Numbered from the stretch's first letter, positions 48,172 through 59,171 are shown. The stretch is DNA of 64,000 bases from Pseudomonadota bacterium (GCA_026399755.1 JAPLQI010000137.1:62001-126000); one strand, 5' to 3'. Numbers and translations: made by a program. The notes: generated from the sequence alone by a model not told the origin.

Positions 48172-48935
48172 GAGCGTTTACCTTTACTTGCTAGTGTTGC
48201 TGCGTGTTTGCTTTTTAGCGGGGCATTAGCCGCGCTTTTATGCTTACCTGGAAACTGTTCCATAAGGATAGTCAGAGCTGTTTCAGCCGCCAATTGTTCA
48301 GCTGCGCGGCGGCTGGTCGCCACACCTTGAGTGAGCAATTTAGCTTCAACAATACAACAGCTCACTTCAAAAATTTGATCTGGCGATTCGCCATCTTGGC
48401 GAAGAATAGTGTACGCCGGCAGCTCATAGCGGCGCGCTTGTAGCCACTCTTGCAAGCTGGTTTTAGCGTCTTTTGCACCCAATAGCGGATCAATGGCTGC
48501 AATGCGGCTGGCAAACAATTGCTTAACCACAGCCTGCACCGCATCAAAACCACCATCCAGCCAAATCGAGCCTAAAATCGCCTCGAGTGCATCGGCTAAG
48601 ATAGATGGGCGGCGATGGCCACCACTTTTTAACTCGCCCTCACCTAGCCAAATAAAATCGCCTAAGTTGAGTTCGGTTGCAATGCTGGCCAAAGCTTCTT
48701 GCCGCACTAAGCTGGCCCTCAAGCGGGACAAATCCCCCTCGGGCAGCTTAGGAAAAGTTTGATACAAGGCCAGTGCAATCAAAGAATTTAAAATGCCGTC
48801 GCCAATAAACTCTAAACGCTCATTATGCGTAGAAGAAAAACTACGATGCGTTAACGCTTGTTTAAATAGCTTAGGCTCTTTAAAAGTATAAGAGAGCACC
48901 CTTAAAAGGCGCTCAGGGGGAAGAACAACACTCAC
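48168..48935 (-). CDS. rnc: Ribonuclease III
   Basis: Cuts double-stranded RNA, including rRNA precursors. The 255-residue protein has the catalytic motif [31 protein letters not shown] and a C-terminal double-stranded RNA binding domain ([22 protein letters not shown], then [14 protein letters not shown]). A basic C-terminal tail (about residues 232-255, Lys- and Ala-rich) is an extension past the usual 226 residues. It lies between DUF4845 and era. Confidence 0.97.
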   Translation of the reverse strand: MSVVLPPERLLRVLSYTFKEPKLFKQALTHRSFSSTHNERLEFIGDGILNSLIALALYQTFPKLPEGDLSRLRASLVRQEALASIATELNLGDFIWLGEGELKSGGHRRPSILADALEAILGSIWLDGGFDAVQAVVKQLFASRIAAIDPLLGAKDAKTSLQEWLQARRYELPAYTILRQDGESPDQIFEVSCCIVEAKLLTQGVATSRRAAEQLAAETALTILMEQFPGKHKSAANAPLKSKHAATLASKGKRS

Positions 48936-48937
48936 GA

Positions 48938-49312
48938 CTAATTACCCGCAGCTTGCTGCGTATTCGATTTTTGGATTTCAAAAGCGAACAACAGACTCAT
49001 ATTTCCCACGACCGGAACAACCCGCTCGTAGCTTAAACTCACCGTCGTACCACTACCGGCCTGAGTCACTTGCAACTCAGCAGCACTGATATTCCGAATA
49101 TTATCAACCGATGCTTGTCGCATAAATGCCTCTCTAATTGCGGAGGGAGGCTGTGCGCCATTCTCTTTTACCGTACGCTCTATGGCTTTTTTAACCGTAA
49201 AGTATTCTAAATAGGTAGGAACGACTTTAAGTACCGTAATCGCGACTACCGCTACCACAATAGAAAGCATTAAAAACGTACCAAAAGACAAGCCACGTTG
49301 GCGACTAAGCAT
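48938..49312 (-). CDS. DUF4845 small membrane protein
   Basis: A 124-residue protein found next to lepB in many betaproteobacteria. It has an N-terminal RGLSFGTFLMLSIVVAVVAITVLKVVPTYLEYFTV with one membrane helix, then a periplasmic domain with VKKAIERTVKENG, followed by the beta-rich DNIRNISAAELQVTQAGSGTTVSLSYERVVPVVGNMSLLFAFE. Its function is not established. It lies 12 bases from lepB and two bases from rnc, in the same operon. Confidence 0.88.
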   Translation of the reverse strand: MLSRQRGLSFGTFLMLSIVVAVVAITVLKVVPTYLEYFTVKKAIERTVKENGAQPPSAIREAFMRQASVDNIRNISAAELQVTQAGSGTTVSLSYERVVPVVGNMSLLFAFEIQKSNTQQAAGN

Positions 49313-49324
49313 TATTGATTTCCT

Positions 49325-50284
49325 TTAGCGAATCGAGGTGCCAACGCGCCCCAAATCCTTAAAATTAAGCCAGACCAGAAAAGCCTTACCGACTACGTAT
49401 TTATCTGGAACAAAGCCCCAATAACGGCCATCGGCACTGTGATCTCGATTATCGCCCATCATAAAGAAATTGCCTTCAGGCACTTTGCAAACAAAGCCTT
49501 CTTCATCATAGCGGCAATTTTCGCGACTAGGAAAATCACGCACTTCACCCAAATTAACCGAAGGTACATCCGCCATCGCTAAAGTTGAATAATCGTGTTT
49601 ACCTAGTTTTTCATTGAATTGCTTATTGTTAATCAAGTAAGTGCCCTGCTCAACATATTCATGATCTGGCATATCCGTCGTTGGTACGGCTTGGCCATTC
49701 ACGGTTAATTTCTTATTACGATATTCAATGGTGTCCCCCGGCAAACCAATCACCCGTTTAATATAATTAAGCGATGGATTTTCTGGGTAATTAAACACCA
49801 TTACATCACCATGCTCTGGCTTACCCACCGGAATCATCACATTATTAATGACGGGGGTACGCAGACCATAGGCAAATTTATTCACCAGAATAAAATCACC
49901 TACCACTAAACCTGGACGCATTGAGCTAGATGGAATTTGAAATGGCTCTACAAGAAATGAGCGCAATACAAAAACGGCAAGCAACACAGGAAAGAAGCCA
50001 CGGCCATATTCAACCCAATCGGAAACCGGCTTATCGCCGCGCTTCTTCCCCCAGACAAACCGATCCAAACCCCAGATCACTCCCGTCACCAATACAAAGA
50101 TCAGCATTGCAGCAGAGATAGAGCAATATTGCACCAACACAATAAATAGCCCCATCACCACACAAAGATAGCCGTACTGCACTAAAGAAGGTGGCTCACT
50201 GCCTTTGCGTTCATGCTTGGCACCTATTGCCACCAGCACCGGCCCTAAAATGACGAAAACAATTCCGAGAAACAACCAGTTCAT
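49325..50284 (-). CDS. lepB: Signal peptidase I
   Basis: Inner-membrane serine protease that removes signal peptides from secreted proteins. The 319-residue protein has two or three N-terminal membrane helices and the catalytic Ser in IPSSSMRPGLVVGDF and Lys in NYIKRVIGLPGD, followed by GDNRDHSADGRYWGFVP. Length and order (lepA before lepB) are typical. A palindromic element separates it from lepA. Confidence 0.97.
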   Translation of the reverse strand: MNWLFLGIVFVILGPVLVAIGAKHERKGSEPPSLVQYGYLCVVMGLFIVLVQYCSISAAMLIFVLVTGVIWGLDRFVWGKKRGDKPVSDWVEYGRGFFPVLLAVFVLRSFLVEPFQIPSSSMRPGLVVGDFILVNKFAYGLRTPVINNVMIPVGKPEHGDVMVFNYPENPSLNYIKRVIGLPGDTIEYRNKKLTVNGQAVPTTDMPDHEYVEQGTYLINNKQFNEKLGKHDYSTLAMADVPSVNLGEVRDFPSRENCRYDEEGFVCKVPEGNFFMMGDNRDHSADGRYWGFVPDKYVVGKAFLVWLNFKDLGRVGTSIR

Positions 50285-50317
50285 CCGTTTTCCTTTTTAT
50301 TTGTTAAGTACTTAGGC

Positions 50318-50397
50318 AAAAGTTTTCGAGCAAGGCATCCTGACAAAGACAGTATGAATAATACGGCGAGGAAGGATAACGAAGCTCGAAGACTTTT
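50318..50397. repeat. Imperfect palindromic element between lepA and lepB
   Basis: Two 14-base arms, AAAAGTTTTCGAGC (50318-50331) and GCTCGAAGACTTTT (50384-50397), are complementary at 13 of 14 positions around a 52-base centre. Same layout as the elements at 11510 and 19056. It lies between the lepA stop and the lepB start and could affect the lepB level. Confidence 0.6.
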
Positions 50398-50407
50398 ATT
50401 AGGGCAC

Positions 50408-52201
<1,794 letters not shown>

Positions 52202-52222
52202 TTGCCTGCCAGATATTTCACG

Positions 52223-52247
52223 AAAAAGGGGTACGCGATCGTACCCC
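52223..52247 (-). terminator. Terminator or attenuator upstream of lepA
   Basis: GGGGTACG, loop CGAT and CGTACCCC (52228-52247) form a perfect eight-base-pair stem. Read on the minus strand it is followed by TTTTTCG (T run 52227-52223), as in an intrinsic terminator. It ends about 22 bases before the lepA start codon and after the glutaredoxin-like gene, so it should end the rpoE-degP transcript or act as a lepA attenuator. Confidence 0.75.
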
Positions 52248-52268
52248 AAATATTAATTTGGACTGATT

Positions 52269-52508
52269 TTAACGGAAATTAGCAATATAGGCATCAAGAG
52301 CCGCTTGATTAAGGTGGTAATGGCAAATTTCCACCCCATCCGGCCCCTCTAAAACAGGCACCCATTCGCCGTATTTCTCTTCTAGAGGCTCGATATCGTC
52401 GATATCAATCCACTCCAATTCAAAGCCCTGTGCCTGCTGCTGCAAAGCATCTCGCATCACCACGCACAGGCCGCAGTATTCCCGCCCATAAAGCTTTAGT
52501 CGAATCAT
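52269..52508 (-). CDS. Small glutaredoxin-like (DUF836-type) protein
   Basis: A 79-residue thioredoxin-fold protein with the redox motif REYCGLCVVM (CxxC) near its start and the conserved EYGEWVPVLEGPDG-like loop with a cis-Pro position. It matches the DUF836/glutaredoxin-like family, often found between degP and lepA. Its partner is unknown. It overlaps the degP stop by four bases, so it is in the same operon. Confidence 0.85.
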   Translation of the reverse strand: MIRLKLYGREYCGLCVVMRDALQQQAQGFELEWIDIDDIEPLEEKYGEWVPVLEGPDGVEICHYHLNQAALDAYIANFR

Positions 52509-53911
52509 TTAGCAGGCGCACGCAAAGTAAGGAACATCGAGGCATCCCCTCGAATCACTCTTAGTGCAGTTGCTTCATTAGGCTTTAAAGCAGTCAGAGA
52601 TTGCTTGAGCTGAGCAAGGCTCGTTAATTCTTGATTGGCAACCCCCACAATCAAATCGCCCCCTTGCAGCCCCGCTTTTGCAGCCGGGCCACGCGCGGCT
52701 TGCACCAATACTGCAAATTTCAAGCCCATCCCTTTTAGCTGAGCGGCCTCTACGGCCTGCAATGACAGGCCAAAGCGCCCTCCTTCATCATTTTGATTGC
52801 CACGGTATTCGCGTTCAGCGGTAGTTCGATCAGATTGCTCAAGCATGCCGATGGTAACGCTGACATCACGCAAGGCTTTATCACGCCAGATCTGGACTGG
52901 CACTTTTGTGCCAGGACGAACAGCAGCCACATACTTAGGCAAATCGCTCGCCGTGCCGATAGTTTGGCCATTAAATTTGAGAATCACATCACCCGGCTTT
53001 AAGCCCGCTTTATCTGCAGGGCCATCTTTCTCTACGCTCGCCAAAAGCGTGCCGTTGATTTTACTCAGACCAAAGCTCTTTGCTAAATCTTCATTTAGCT
53101 CTTGAATGGCCACACCAATTCGGCCGCGTGTGACTTTACCTGAGGCCTTTAACTCTTCAGCCACTTTCAAAACCACATCCACCGGAATCGAGAACGACAA
53201 GCCCATAAAGCCACCCGAGCGGCTATAAATTTGCGAGTTAATCCCGACTACTTCACCAGCCATGTTAAAGAGTGGCCCGCCAGAATTACCTGGGTTAATT
53301 GCCACATCTGTTTGAATAAATGGCACAAAGGTTTCATCGGGCAGGCTGCGGCCCTTGGCCGAAACAATGCCAGCCGTCACCGTACTTTCAAAGCCAAAGG
53401 GCGAGCCAATGGCCACCACCCACTCACCCACTTTTAATTTATTGGCATCCCCTAGCGTTACCTTAGGCAAGCCAGTTGCTTCAATTTTAAGCAAGGCCAC
53501 ATCGGTACGTGCATCCGCACCGATCACTTTGGCCTTGAAAGTACGTTTATCCGTTAGCTTGACGGTAATTTCATCCGCCTGAGCAATCACATGGGCATTG
53601 GTCAAGATATAGCCGTCAGCTGCCATGATAAAACCTGAGCCTAAGGATTGAGCCTGACGCTCGCGTGGCTGCTGTTGCTGACCATTTCTAGGCAACATGC
53701 GTGGCACAGGGAAACCAAAACGGCGAAAAATATCCATGCCGTCTTCGTCACCCACCTGCTGCTGCTCTTTAATTGTGGAGGTGGTAGAAATATTCACCAC
53801 CGCCCGCCCTTCTTTTTCAACCAACTGGGTGAAATCAGGCAAATTGGCTGCCGCACTCACTGACGCCGAAACAAAGCCCAAAGTAATGCAAATAAATAAT
53901 TTTTTCATCAT
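52505..53911 (-). CDS. degP: DegP/MucD-type periplasmic serine protease
   Basis: A 468-residue HtrA-family protease and chaperone for misfolded envelope proteins. It has a signal peptide (MMKKLFICITLGFVSASVSAA), the catalytic triad His in LTNAHVIAQAD, Asp in RTDVALLKIEA and Ser in NPGNSGGPLFN, then two PDZ domains (about 280-365 and 380-460, with GLSLQAVEAAQLKGMG). A Gln-rich stretch (RNGQQQQPRERQAQS) lies before the first sheet. The last genes of the rpoE block in Neisseriales and pseudomonads are commonly mucD/degP, which fits sigma-E control. Confidence 0.95.
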   Translation of the reverse strand: MMKKLFICITLGFVSASVSAAANLPDFTQLVEKEGRAVVNISTTSTIKEQQQVGDEDGMDIFRRFGFPVPRMLPRNGQQQQPRERQAQSLGSGFIMAADGYILTNAHVIAQADEITVKLTDKRTFKAKVIGADARTDVALLKIEATGLPKVTLGDANKLKVGEWVVAIGSPFGFESTVTAGIVSAKGRSLPDETFVPFIQTDVAINPGNSGGPLFNMAGEVVGINSQIYSRSGGFMGLSFSIPVDVVLKVAEELKASGKVTRGRIGVAIQELNEDLAKSFGLSKINGTLLASVEKDGPADKAGLKPGDVILKFNGQTIGTASDLPKYVAAVRPGTKVPVQIWRDKALRDVSVTIGMLEQSDRTTAEREYRGNQNDEGGRFGLSLQAVEAAQLKGMGLKFAVLVQAARGPAAKAGLQGGDLIVGVANQELTSLAQLKQSLTALKPNEATALRVIRGDASMFLTLRAPAK

Positions 53912-54384
53912 GGTTTACGTTTCATCTGACAAGGACTAAGAAACGGCAAGTCACTTGATATTGCATGACTCGCCACAATGACTGGCTCAGCAGACGCCGC
54001 CAGCTGGTGCTGCTGTTTCAGCAGCACAAAACCCACTACAAAACCTAAAAACCCGCCCAACAAAGAATATTCGGCATTTTGTGGTGCAAACCATTGGCCG
54101 ATAGCCGCCCCTGCAATCAGCAGTAGCAGTGGCACGCCATAGGCCCAGACGGCACTTTTAAGGAGGGATTGCTCTTCTACGGCAACCGTCACTAAATCAC
54201 CAATTTGTGAAGCCAAGGGGTTTTTAACTCGAAATCCTTGCTGAGCCTGAGCAAAGAGACGGCTCACTGCGGCAGCTTTGCAGCCGGTTTGGGGATCGCA
54301 TTGCCCACAGGGAGTATGCGGCTTGATTTTCACCCAAGCGTGTACGCCATCTAATCCCACTACCTGCGCCTCAGTTTCTATCAT
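53908..54384 (-). CDS. rseC: SoxR-reducing / sigma-E regulatory protein RseC
   Basis: A 158-residue inner-membrane protein. It begins with IETEAQVVGLDGVHAWVKIKP and the Cys-rich cluster CGQCDPQTGC typical of RseC, followed by two membrane helices (KSAVWAYGVPLLLLIAGAAIG, and LLGGFLGFVVGFVLL). It is linked to sigma-E signalling and to reducing the SoxR iron-sulfur cluster in enterics. It overlaps the degP start by four bases. The extended C-terminal tail is not family-typical. Confidence 0.92.
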   Translation of the reverse strand: MIETEAQVVGLDGVHAWVKIKPHTPCGQCDPQTGCKAAAVSRLFAQAQQGFRVKNPLASQIGDLVTVAVEEQSLLKSAVWAYGVPLLLLIAGAAIGQWFAPQNAEYSLLGGFLGFVVGFVLLKQQHQLAASAEPVIVASHAISSDLPFLSPCQMKRKP

Positions 54385-54390
54385 TTAGCT

Positions 54391-55365
54391 CTACTTAATG
54401 GGATTAAAGGCATGGGCAAATGCTTTGACGGCCTCAGAAGGCACTTCACCCAATACCGTCACCATTTTTCCATTAACTTGCCGCACATACATGTGCATCG
54501 CCCCCTGATGAGACGCGCCTTCTTTTACCTCGGCAACTGCAGGTTCTAAGAACACAGACACCGTCACCAGACCATCACTATATAAATGTTGAACGACCGG
54601 CATTTCTCTGGCAATCAAAGTGCGCTTGATACTTTTCAGGAAGCGAAAGCCATAGGGTAGGCGCTCAATTTGCCAAGCTGGCTCAAGCGGAGCACTCGCC
54701 ACGCCCTGATTTGTTTCAATCACGACAGGGCGCAACGGGTTAATAGGCTCGAGCAAGGCGCGATCCACTTTCCCCATCAGCAAAGAAGAAAACACAAACA
54801 GCTCAACCGGCTGAGAAGATGGGCCCAAGCGCTCTGACTTCAGAATTAAGCCGCTATCTACGTGCATCCATAAACGCAGTGGAAACCGAAACGCATCCCG
54901 AGGCTGCAGCTCATACATTTGTGCATTTAAGCCGGCGACTCGCTCAATGCCAACTCGCTTCAGCTTATAGTTAAGAAGCACTGTTTCTGCATTTTCTGGC
55001 AAATGCTGCGGAAACAATTTCGAGCTAAAGCGCCGATCCAAAGAGACTGCCCGTTTAGAAGGCAAATAGATGCTTATTTGGTCGCCTTTGCGAAAATACT
55101 CGCGTCTCGGCCCATCCAGGGATTCACGGCGCTCTATTTCTACGGGCTCGCTCCCCACATGCACAATGCGAAACGTCTCTGTAGAATCGCCATGCTGGTG
55201 GGTAAATAAACCCTGAAAATCATTTTGCTTGGCTGCCGCGACCATCTTATTCAAAACAATCGCCGCATCGGCGTTATTCAACTCACTTCCCGCCCATACG
55301 CTCACCGGCAAGAACAAGCTGACGCATAACACTAGCGGCTTTAGTCTATTTAGCAAATCGGCCAT
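54391..55365 (-). CDS. rseB: Sigma-E regulator RseB / MucB
   Basis: A periplasmic protein of 324 residues that binds RseA and protects it from DegS; lipopolysaccharide intermediates release it. It has a signal peptide (about the first 25 residues, ending VWAG), the N-terminal LolA-like domain with AAKQNDFQGLFTHQHGDSTETFRIVH and IERRESLDGPRREYFRKGD, and the C-terminal domain with RLPYGFRFLKSIKR, HLYSDGLVTVSVFLEP and TVLGEVPSEAVKAFAHAF. It is one base from rseA. Confidence 0.93.
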   Translation of the reverse strand: MADLLNRLKPLVLCVSLFLPVSVWAGSELNNADAAIVLNKMVAAAKQNDFQGLFTHQHGDSTETFRIVHVGSEPVEIERRESLDGPRREYFRKGDQISIYLPSKRAVSLDRRFSSKLFPQHLPENAETVLLNYKLKRVGIERVAGLNAQMYELQPRDAFRFPLRLWMHVDSGLILKSERLGPSSQPVELFVFSSLLMGKVDRALLEPINPLRPVVIETNQGVASAPLEPAWQIERLPYGFRFLKSIKRTLIAREMPVVQHLYSDGLVTVSVFLEPAVAEVKEGASHQGAMHMYVRQVNGKMVTVLGEVPSEAVKAFAHAFNPIK

Positions 55366-55848
55366 TTAGCGCACGCTCTCCACGCCAAAATCTGCATAGA
55401 CGATATCTCGCTCAGCCAATACATTGCCCGACTCTTGGCTATGCGCCGCTAAATATGCACGCACAACTGGCACTTTATTTGTGGCCTTCACAGACTGCGC
55501 GGCCACCATGGCGGGTTGCGCATTAAAGGTGGTATTAGATTGCCACACGGCTACACCGACAAAGGCGATCGATGCTACGGCGGTCAAAGGGACTAATAAT
55601 TTTTTAATGACGGAGCTGCGCTTTAAGCGTTGCGGAGCCACAACCGTCGGCTCTGCCGCCAAGCGCGCGGAGAAACGCGCCATAAAATGGGGAGACAACA
55701 GGGGATGCTCTTGCAAGCTATCGCTGGCTTGATGCCAATACTGCCAATCATTAATGAGTTCTGGATTGCTTCGCATTTCAGCCATCAAGGCATCCAACTC
55801 GCTTGTATCCAGCTCGCCATCCATCAAGGCGGAAAGTTTTTCTTTCAT
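55366..55848 (-). CDS. rseA: Anti-sigma-E factor RseA / MucA
   Basis: A 160-residue single-pass inner-membrane protein that holds sigma-E inactive. The cytoplasmic N-terminal part MKEKLSALMDGELDTSELDALM is the RseA signature, with HASDSLQEHPLLS-type helices; a membrane helix (LLVPLTAVASIAFVGVAVW, about 94-112) follows, then a periplasmic part. The start is the ATG at 55848 with AGAGGG upstream; the frame opens nine codons earlier. The periplasmic region is shorter than in E. coli (216 residues). Confidence 0.92.
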   Translation of the reverse strand: MKEKLSALMDGELDTSELDALMAEMRSNPELINDWQYWHQASDSLQEHPLLSPHFMARFSARLAAEPTVVAPQRLKRSSVIKKLLVPLTAVASIAFVGVAVWQSNTTFNAQPAMVAAQSVKATNKVPVVRAYLAAHSQESGNVLAERDIVYADFGVESVR

Positions 55849-55878
55849 CACATAACCCTCTTCTATTCCTTGCAAAGC

Positions 55879-56490
55879 CTACCAGCGCTTATCTTTACCA
55901 ATCACATTCAATAAGGGCCTTAGCTTGGTCGCTATTGCCTCTCGGGCGCGAAAAATGCGTGAACGCACAGTGCCGATGGGGCAATTCATCAAGGCAGCAA
56001 TCTCTTCGTAGCTCAAGCCATCCATTTCACGCAGCGTAATCGCGGTGCGTAACTCAGAAGGCAGCTCATCAACCACTGCATTCACTGTAGAGACAATCTG
56101 CCGATTAGAGAGTTCAGTTTCTGGCGTATGGTAATCCGGTATTTGTGCAGCCACATCTAAAACATCGCCATCTTCGTCCTCAAAATCGCCCAATAACTGT
56201 GGCCGACGCCCCAGCGTGGACAAATGATTTTTGGCCGTATTGATTGCGATGCGGTAGAGCCACGTATAAAAAGCACTTTCACCCCGAAAAGACGGCAAGG
56301 CTCGATAAGCCTTAATAAAAGACTCTTGCGACACATCTTCAATTTCATTCTGATCACGAATTAAGCGCGACAGCAAGCGTGCCACGCGGCGCTGGTATTT
56401 CACCACCAGCAGCTCAAATGCACGCTTGTCTCCTGCCTGCGCCCGTACTACAAGCTCCTGATCGATGTCACGATCGGTACGCTGAATCAA
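55879..56490 (-). CDS. rpoE: RNA polymerase sigma factor RpoE (sigma-E)
   Basis: ECF sigma factor for envelope-stress genes. Region 2 (QAGDKRAFELLVVKYQRRV, NEIEDVSQESFIKAYRALPSFRGESAFYTWLYRIAINTAKNHL) and region 4 (ELPSELRTAITLREMDGLSYEEIAALMNCPIGTVRSRIFRAREAI) are complete. I place the start at the TTG at 56490, because GGAGG lies five bases before it; the longer frame begins with another TTG at 56502 whose own ribosome site would overlap. This gives 203 residues. It leads rpoE-rseA-rseB-rseC-degP and should be controlled by its own anti-sigma factor. Confidence 0.95.
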   Translation of the reverse strand: MIQRTDRDIDQELVVRAQAGDKRAFELLVVKYQRRVARLLSRLIRDQNEIEDVSQESFIKAYRALPSFRGESAFYTWLYRIAINTAKNHLSTLGRRPQLLGDFEDEDGDVLDVAAQIPDYHTPETELSNRQIVSTVNAVVDELPSELRTAITLREMDGLSYEEIAALMNCPIGTVRSRIFRAREAIATKLRPLLNVIGKDKRW

Positions 56491-56550
56491 GGATACCTCC
56501 AAAAGGAATTTCTAAACCTGGGGCTATTTTCTAATGACATGGGGTTAACC

Positions 56551-56564
56551 ATGATATTTATCAA
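56551..56564. promoter_or_regulatory. FNR-box-like sequence between rpoE and nadB
   Basis: ATGATATTTATCAA matches the FNR/ANR consensus TTGAT-4-ATCAA at all but the first base. It lies between two divergent genes (rpoE and nadB), about 60 and 100 bases from their starts. No -10 box is well placed at -41.5 in either direction, so its role is doubtful. Confidence 0.35.
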
Positions 56565-56662
56565 GTCAATCTGCACTTGTACAGCCAGATTTGGCTTTAT
56601 ACACGGCGAAGAGGCCCTAGCGTCTGTTAATATTCCATTTTTATGGCAATGGAACACCGGCA

Positions 56663-58246
56663 ATGCGGGAATTTGATGCATTAATCATTGGCAGCGGCCT
56701 TGGCGGAATGACCATGGCACTGCATTTGGCGGATCATATAAAAGTGGGCCTCATTACCAAACGCGAGCTAAGAGATGGCGGCAGCGGCTGGGCACAGGGC
56801 GGCATTGCAGCGGTACTCGATGGCACCGATAGTGTTGAACTACATATTCGCGACACCCATGTTGCGGGTGCAGGCTTATGTGATCATGACAGCACACGCT
56901 TTATTATTGAGCATTCCAAAGAAGCCATCGATTGGCTCATCCAAATGGGTGTGCCTTTCACAAAAGACACCGAAGGAGATAGCGCCTATCAAGGCTATCA
57001 CCTGACCCGCGAAGGCGGACACAGCCATCGGCGCATTATCCACGCCGCCGATGCCACCGGAGCCGCCGTAATCGACACGCTGGCGCATAAAGTAGCTGCC
57101 CATCCTAATATCACCGTACTTGAATCGCATATTGCCCTTGATTTAATCACCGATCAAAAACTAGGACGCGAAGGCAAAAACTGCTACGGCGCCTATGTTT
57201 ACGACAAAGAAACCGACCGCGTTGAAACCATAGTGGCCAAATCCACCGTACTCGCCAGCGGCGGCGCGGGCAAAGTGTATCTTTACACCACCAACCCCGA
57301 CGTAGCGACCGGCGACGGCATCGCCATGGGCTGGCGTGCAGGTTGCCGCGTAGCCAATATGGAATTCATCCAATTTCACCCCACCTGCCTTTACCACCCG
57401 CACGCCAAATCATTTTTGATTACCGAAGCCGTGCGCGGCGAAGGCGGCATCTTAAAGCTGCCAGATGGCACTCGCTTTATGCCCCAGCACGACGAGCGCG
57501 CCGAGCTGGCCCCCCGCGATATCGTGGCCCGCGCCATCGACTTTGAAATGAAAAAAGGCGGTTTTGACTGCGTTTATCTGGATATTTCCTATAAACCTGC
57601 CGCCTTTATTAAAGAACACTTCCCAAATATCTACCTGCGCTGCCTAGAGCTGGGCATCGACATCACCAAAGAGCCCATCCCTGTTGTGCCTGCCGCACAC
57701 TACACCTGCGGCGGCGTAGTCAGCGATACAGCGGGACGCACCGACGTAGCCAATCTCTACGCTGTAGGTGAAGTCGCCTGCACCGGCCTGCATGGCGCTA
57801 ACCGCCTTGCATCCAATTCATTATTAGAATGCATGGTGCTTGGCAAGGCAGCAGCGACCGATATTCTGGAAACGCCTAAAAGCGATCGCCCTCATATTCC
57901 AGAATGGGATGAAAGCCAAGTCACAGATCCTGACGAAGAAGTGGTGATTTCGCACAACTGGGATGAATTACGCCGCTTTATGTGGGATTACGTCGGCATT
58001 GTGCGCACCAACAAACGCCTAGAGCGCGCCCTGCACCGCATCGAATTGCTGCAACATGAAATCGACGACTACTACAGCAACTTCCGCGTTTCTAACGACT
58101 TAATTGAGCTGCGTAATCTGGTTCAATCTGCCGAGCTGATCGTGCGCTGCGCAATGGATAGAAAAGAAAGCCGCGGCCTGCACTACAGCCGAGATTACCC
58201 CGGCATGTTAAGCGAGGCGAAGAACACCATACTTAGCCCTAATTAA
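56663..58246 (+). CDS. nadB: L-aspartate oxidase
   Basis: First enzyme of de novo NAD synthesis: oxidises aspartate to iminoaspartate with FAD, using oxygen or fumarate. The 527-residue protein has the FAD motif [61 protein letters not shown] (succinate dehydrogenase-like active-site region), and the late [10 protein letters not shown] and [18 protein letters not shown]. Its length and C-terminal helical cap fit. It is divergent from rpoE, as in Pseudomonas and E. coli. Confidence 0.97.
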   Translation: MREFDALIIGSGLGGMTMALHLADHIKVGLITKRELRDGGSGWAQGGIAAVLDGTDSVELHIRDTHVAGAGLCDHDSTRFIIEHSKEAIDWLIQMGVPFTKDTEGDSAYQGYHLTREGGHSHRRIIHAADATGAAVIDTLAHKVAAHPNITVLESHIALDLITDQKLGREGKNCYGAYVYDKETDRVETIVAKSTVLASGGAGKVYLYTTNPDVATGDGIAMGWRAGCRVANMEFIQFHPTCLYHPHAKSFLITEAVRGEGGILKLPDGTRFMPQHDERAELAPRDIVARAIDFEMKKGGFDCVYLDISYKPAAFIKEHFPNIYLRCLELGIDITKEPIPVVPAAHYTCGGVVSDTAGRTDVANLYAVGEVACTGLHGANRLASNSLLECMVLGKAAATDILETPKSDRPHIPEWDESQVTDPDEEVVISHNWDELRRFMWDYVGIVRTNKRLERALHRIELLQHEIDDYYSNFRVSNDLIELRNLVQSAELIVRCAMDRKESRGLHYSRDYPGMLSEAKNTILSPN

Positions 58247-58260
58247 ACAGGCCGACTTAA

Positions 58261-58298
58261 AAACACCCAAGCCCGCAAGATTGCGGGCTTGGGTGTTT
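58261..58298. terminator. Terminator after nadB
   Basis: AAACACCCAAGCCCGCAA and its complement (58261-58298) form an 18-base-pair, near-perfect stem with a very short loop. It begins 14 bases after the nadB stop; the plus strand continues with ATCCC, so its T run is short. It separates nadB from the NlpD-like gene. Confidence 0.85.
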
Positions 58299-58390
58299 AT
58301 CCCTAAAAGCCATAAAGCATTGATCGAACGCTCTCTGTATACCAACTAATACCCCTAGATTTGCTTACACAGCGTGTTAAAATCCGCCGC

Positions 58391-59071
58391 ATGCTTATCT
58401 ACCCGCTCCCTAATCCTTGCCGCCTGCTTTCAGCACTGCTGCTTTTCATGATCAGCGCCTGCGGCACTGCGCCTTTGGGGGATGGTTTATATCAAGTCAA
58501 AGCGGGTGACACGCTTTATAGTATTGCTCGCAACACGGGCCGAAGTGTGGGTGAGCTTCAGCGCTTAAATCAGCTCAGTGATAACACGATTCAGATTGGG
58601 CAAATTCTGAAGGTTGGAGCACATTCTGTCGCGCCACACACACCTCCCACTCCTGCTCGCCCCAACACGCCCACACCGAAACCTACTCCACCCCCCGCTC
58701 CAGCCACCCCCGCCATCGAGCTTGCTTGGCCCAGCAAGGGATCAGTCTTACAGCGCTATAACGGCAAGAGCAATAAGGGGATCGATATTGTGGGCGCAGC
58801 AGGCTCACCTATTTTTGCAGCAGCTAGCGGCAAGGTGGCTTATGCGGGCAATGGCATACGCAGCTATGGCAATCTGCTGATTATTAAGCATGACAAAGAT
58901 TACCTTACTGCTTATGCCCATAATCAGCGCATCTTGGTTAAAGAAGGCGACACCGTAAAACAGGGACAAAATGTGGCCGAGATGGGCAGCTCCGGCAGTG
59001 ATAAAGTAAAGCTGCATTTTGAATTGCGCTTCAAAGGAAAGGCGATCAACCCTTCCCCGTTTTTACCTTAA
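58391..59071 (+). CDS. NlpD-like lipoprotein (LysM plus degenerate LytM)
   Basis: A 226-residue lipoprotein with a lipobox LLLFMISAC (Cys22), a LysM domain (YQVKAGDTLYSIARNTGRSVGELQRLNQL), a Pro/Thr-rich linker (about 80-110) and a C-terminal LytM domain. The LytM zinc ligands are missing: the usual His before xxxD is Asn in SNKGIDIVG and the HxH pair has become KLHFEL. This loss is the mark of EnvC/NlpD-type activators of AmiC-like amidases, so it probably activates a wall amidase during division rather than cutting. The start is at 58391; the frame opens ten codons earlier without need. It is not in the usual surE-pcm-nlpD-rpoS order. Confidence 0.9.
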   Translation: MLIYPLPNPCRLLSALLLFMISACGTAPLGDGLYQVKAGDTLYSIARNTGRSVGELQRLNQLSDNTIQIGQILKVGAHSVAPHTPPTPARPNTPTPKPTPPPAPATPAIELAWPSKGSVLQRYNGKSNKGIDIVGAAGSPIFAAASGKVAYAGNGIRSYGNLLIIKHDKDYLTAYAHNQRILVKEGDTVKQGQNVAEMGSSGSDKVKLHFELRFKGKAINPSPFLP

Positions 59072-59171
59072 GAACTTGATTCGCATTAACCCGCCACGGC
59101 CAAAAGGCCAAGCGGGGCCATTTCGTGCCATATCTTAAAGCTTAAACACCCCCGCCACCCACTACCTCAAG

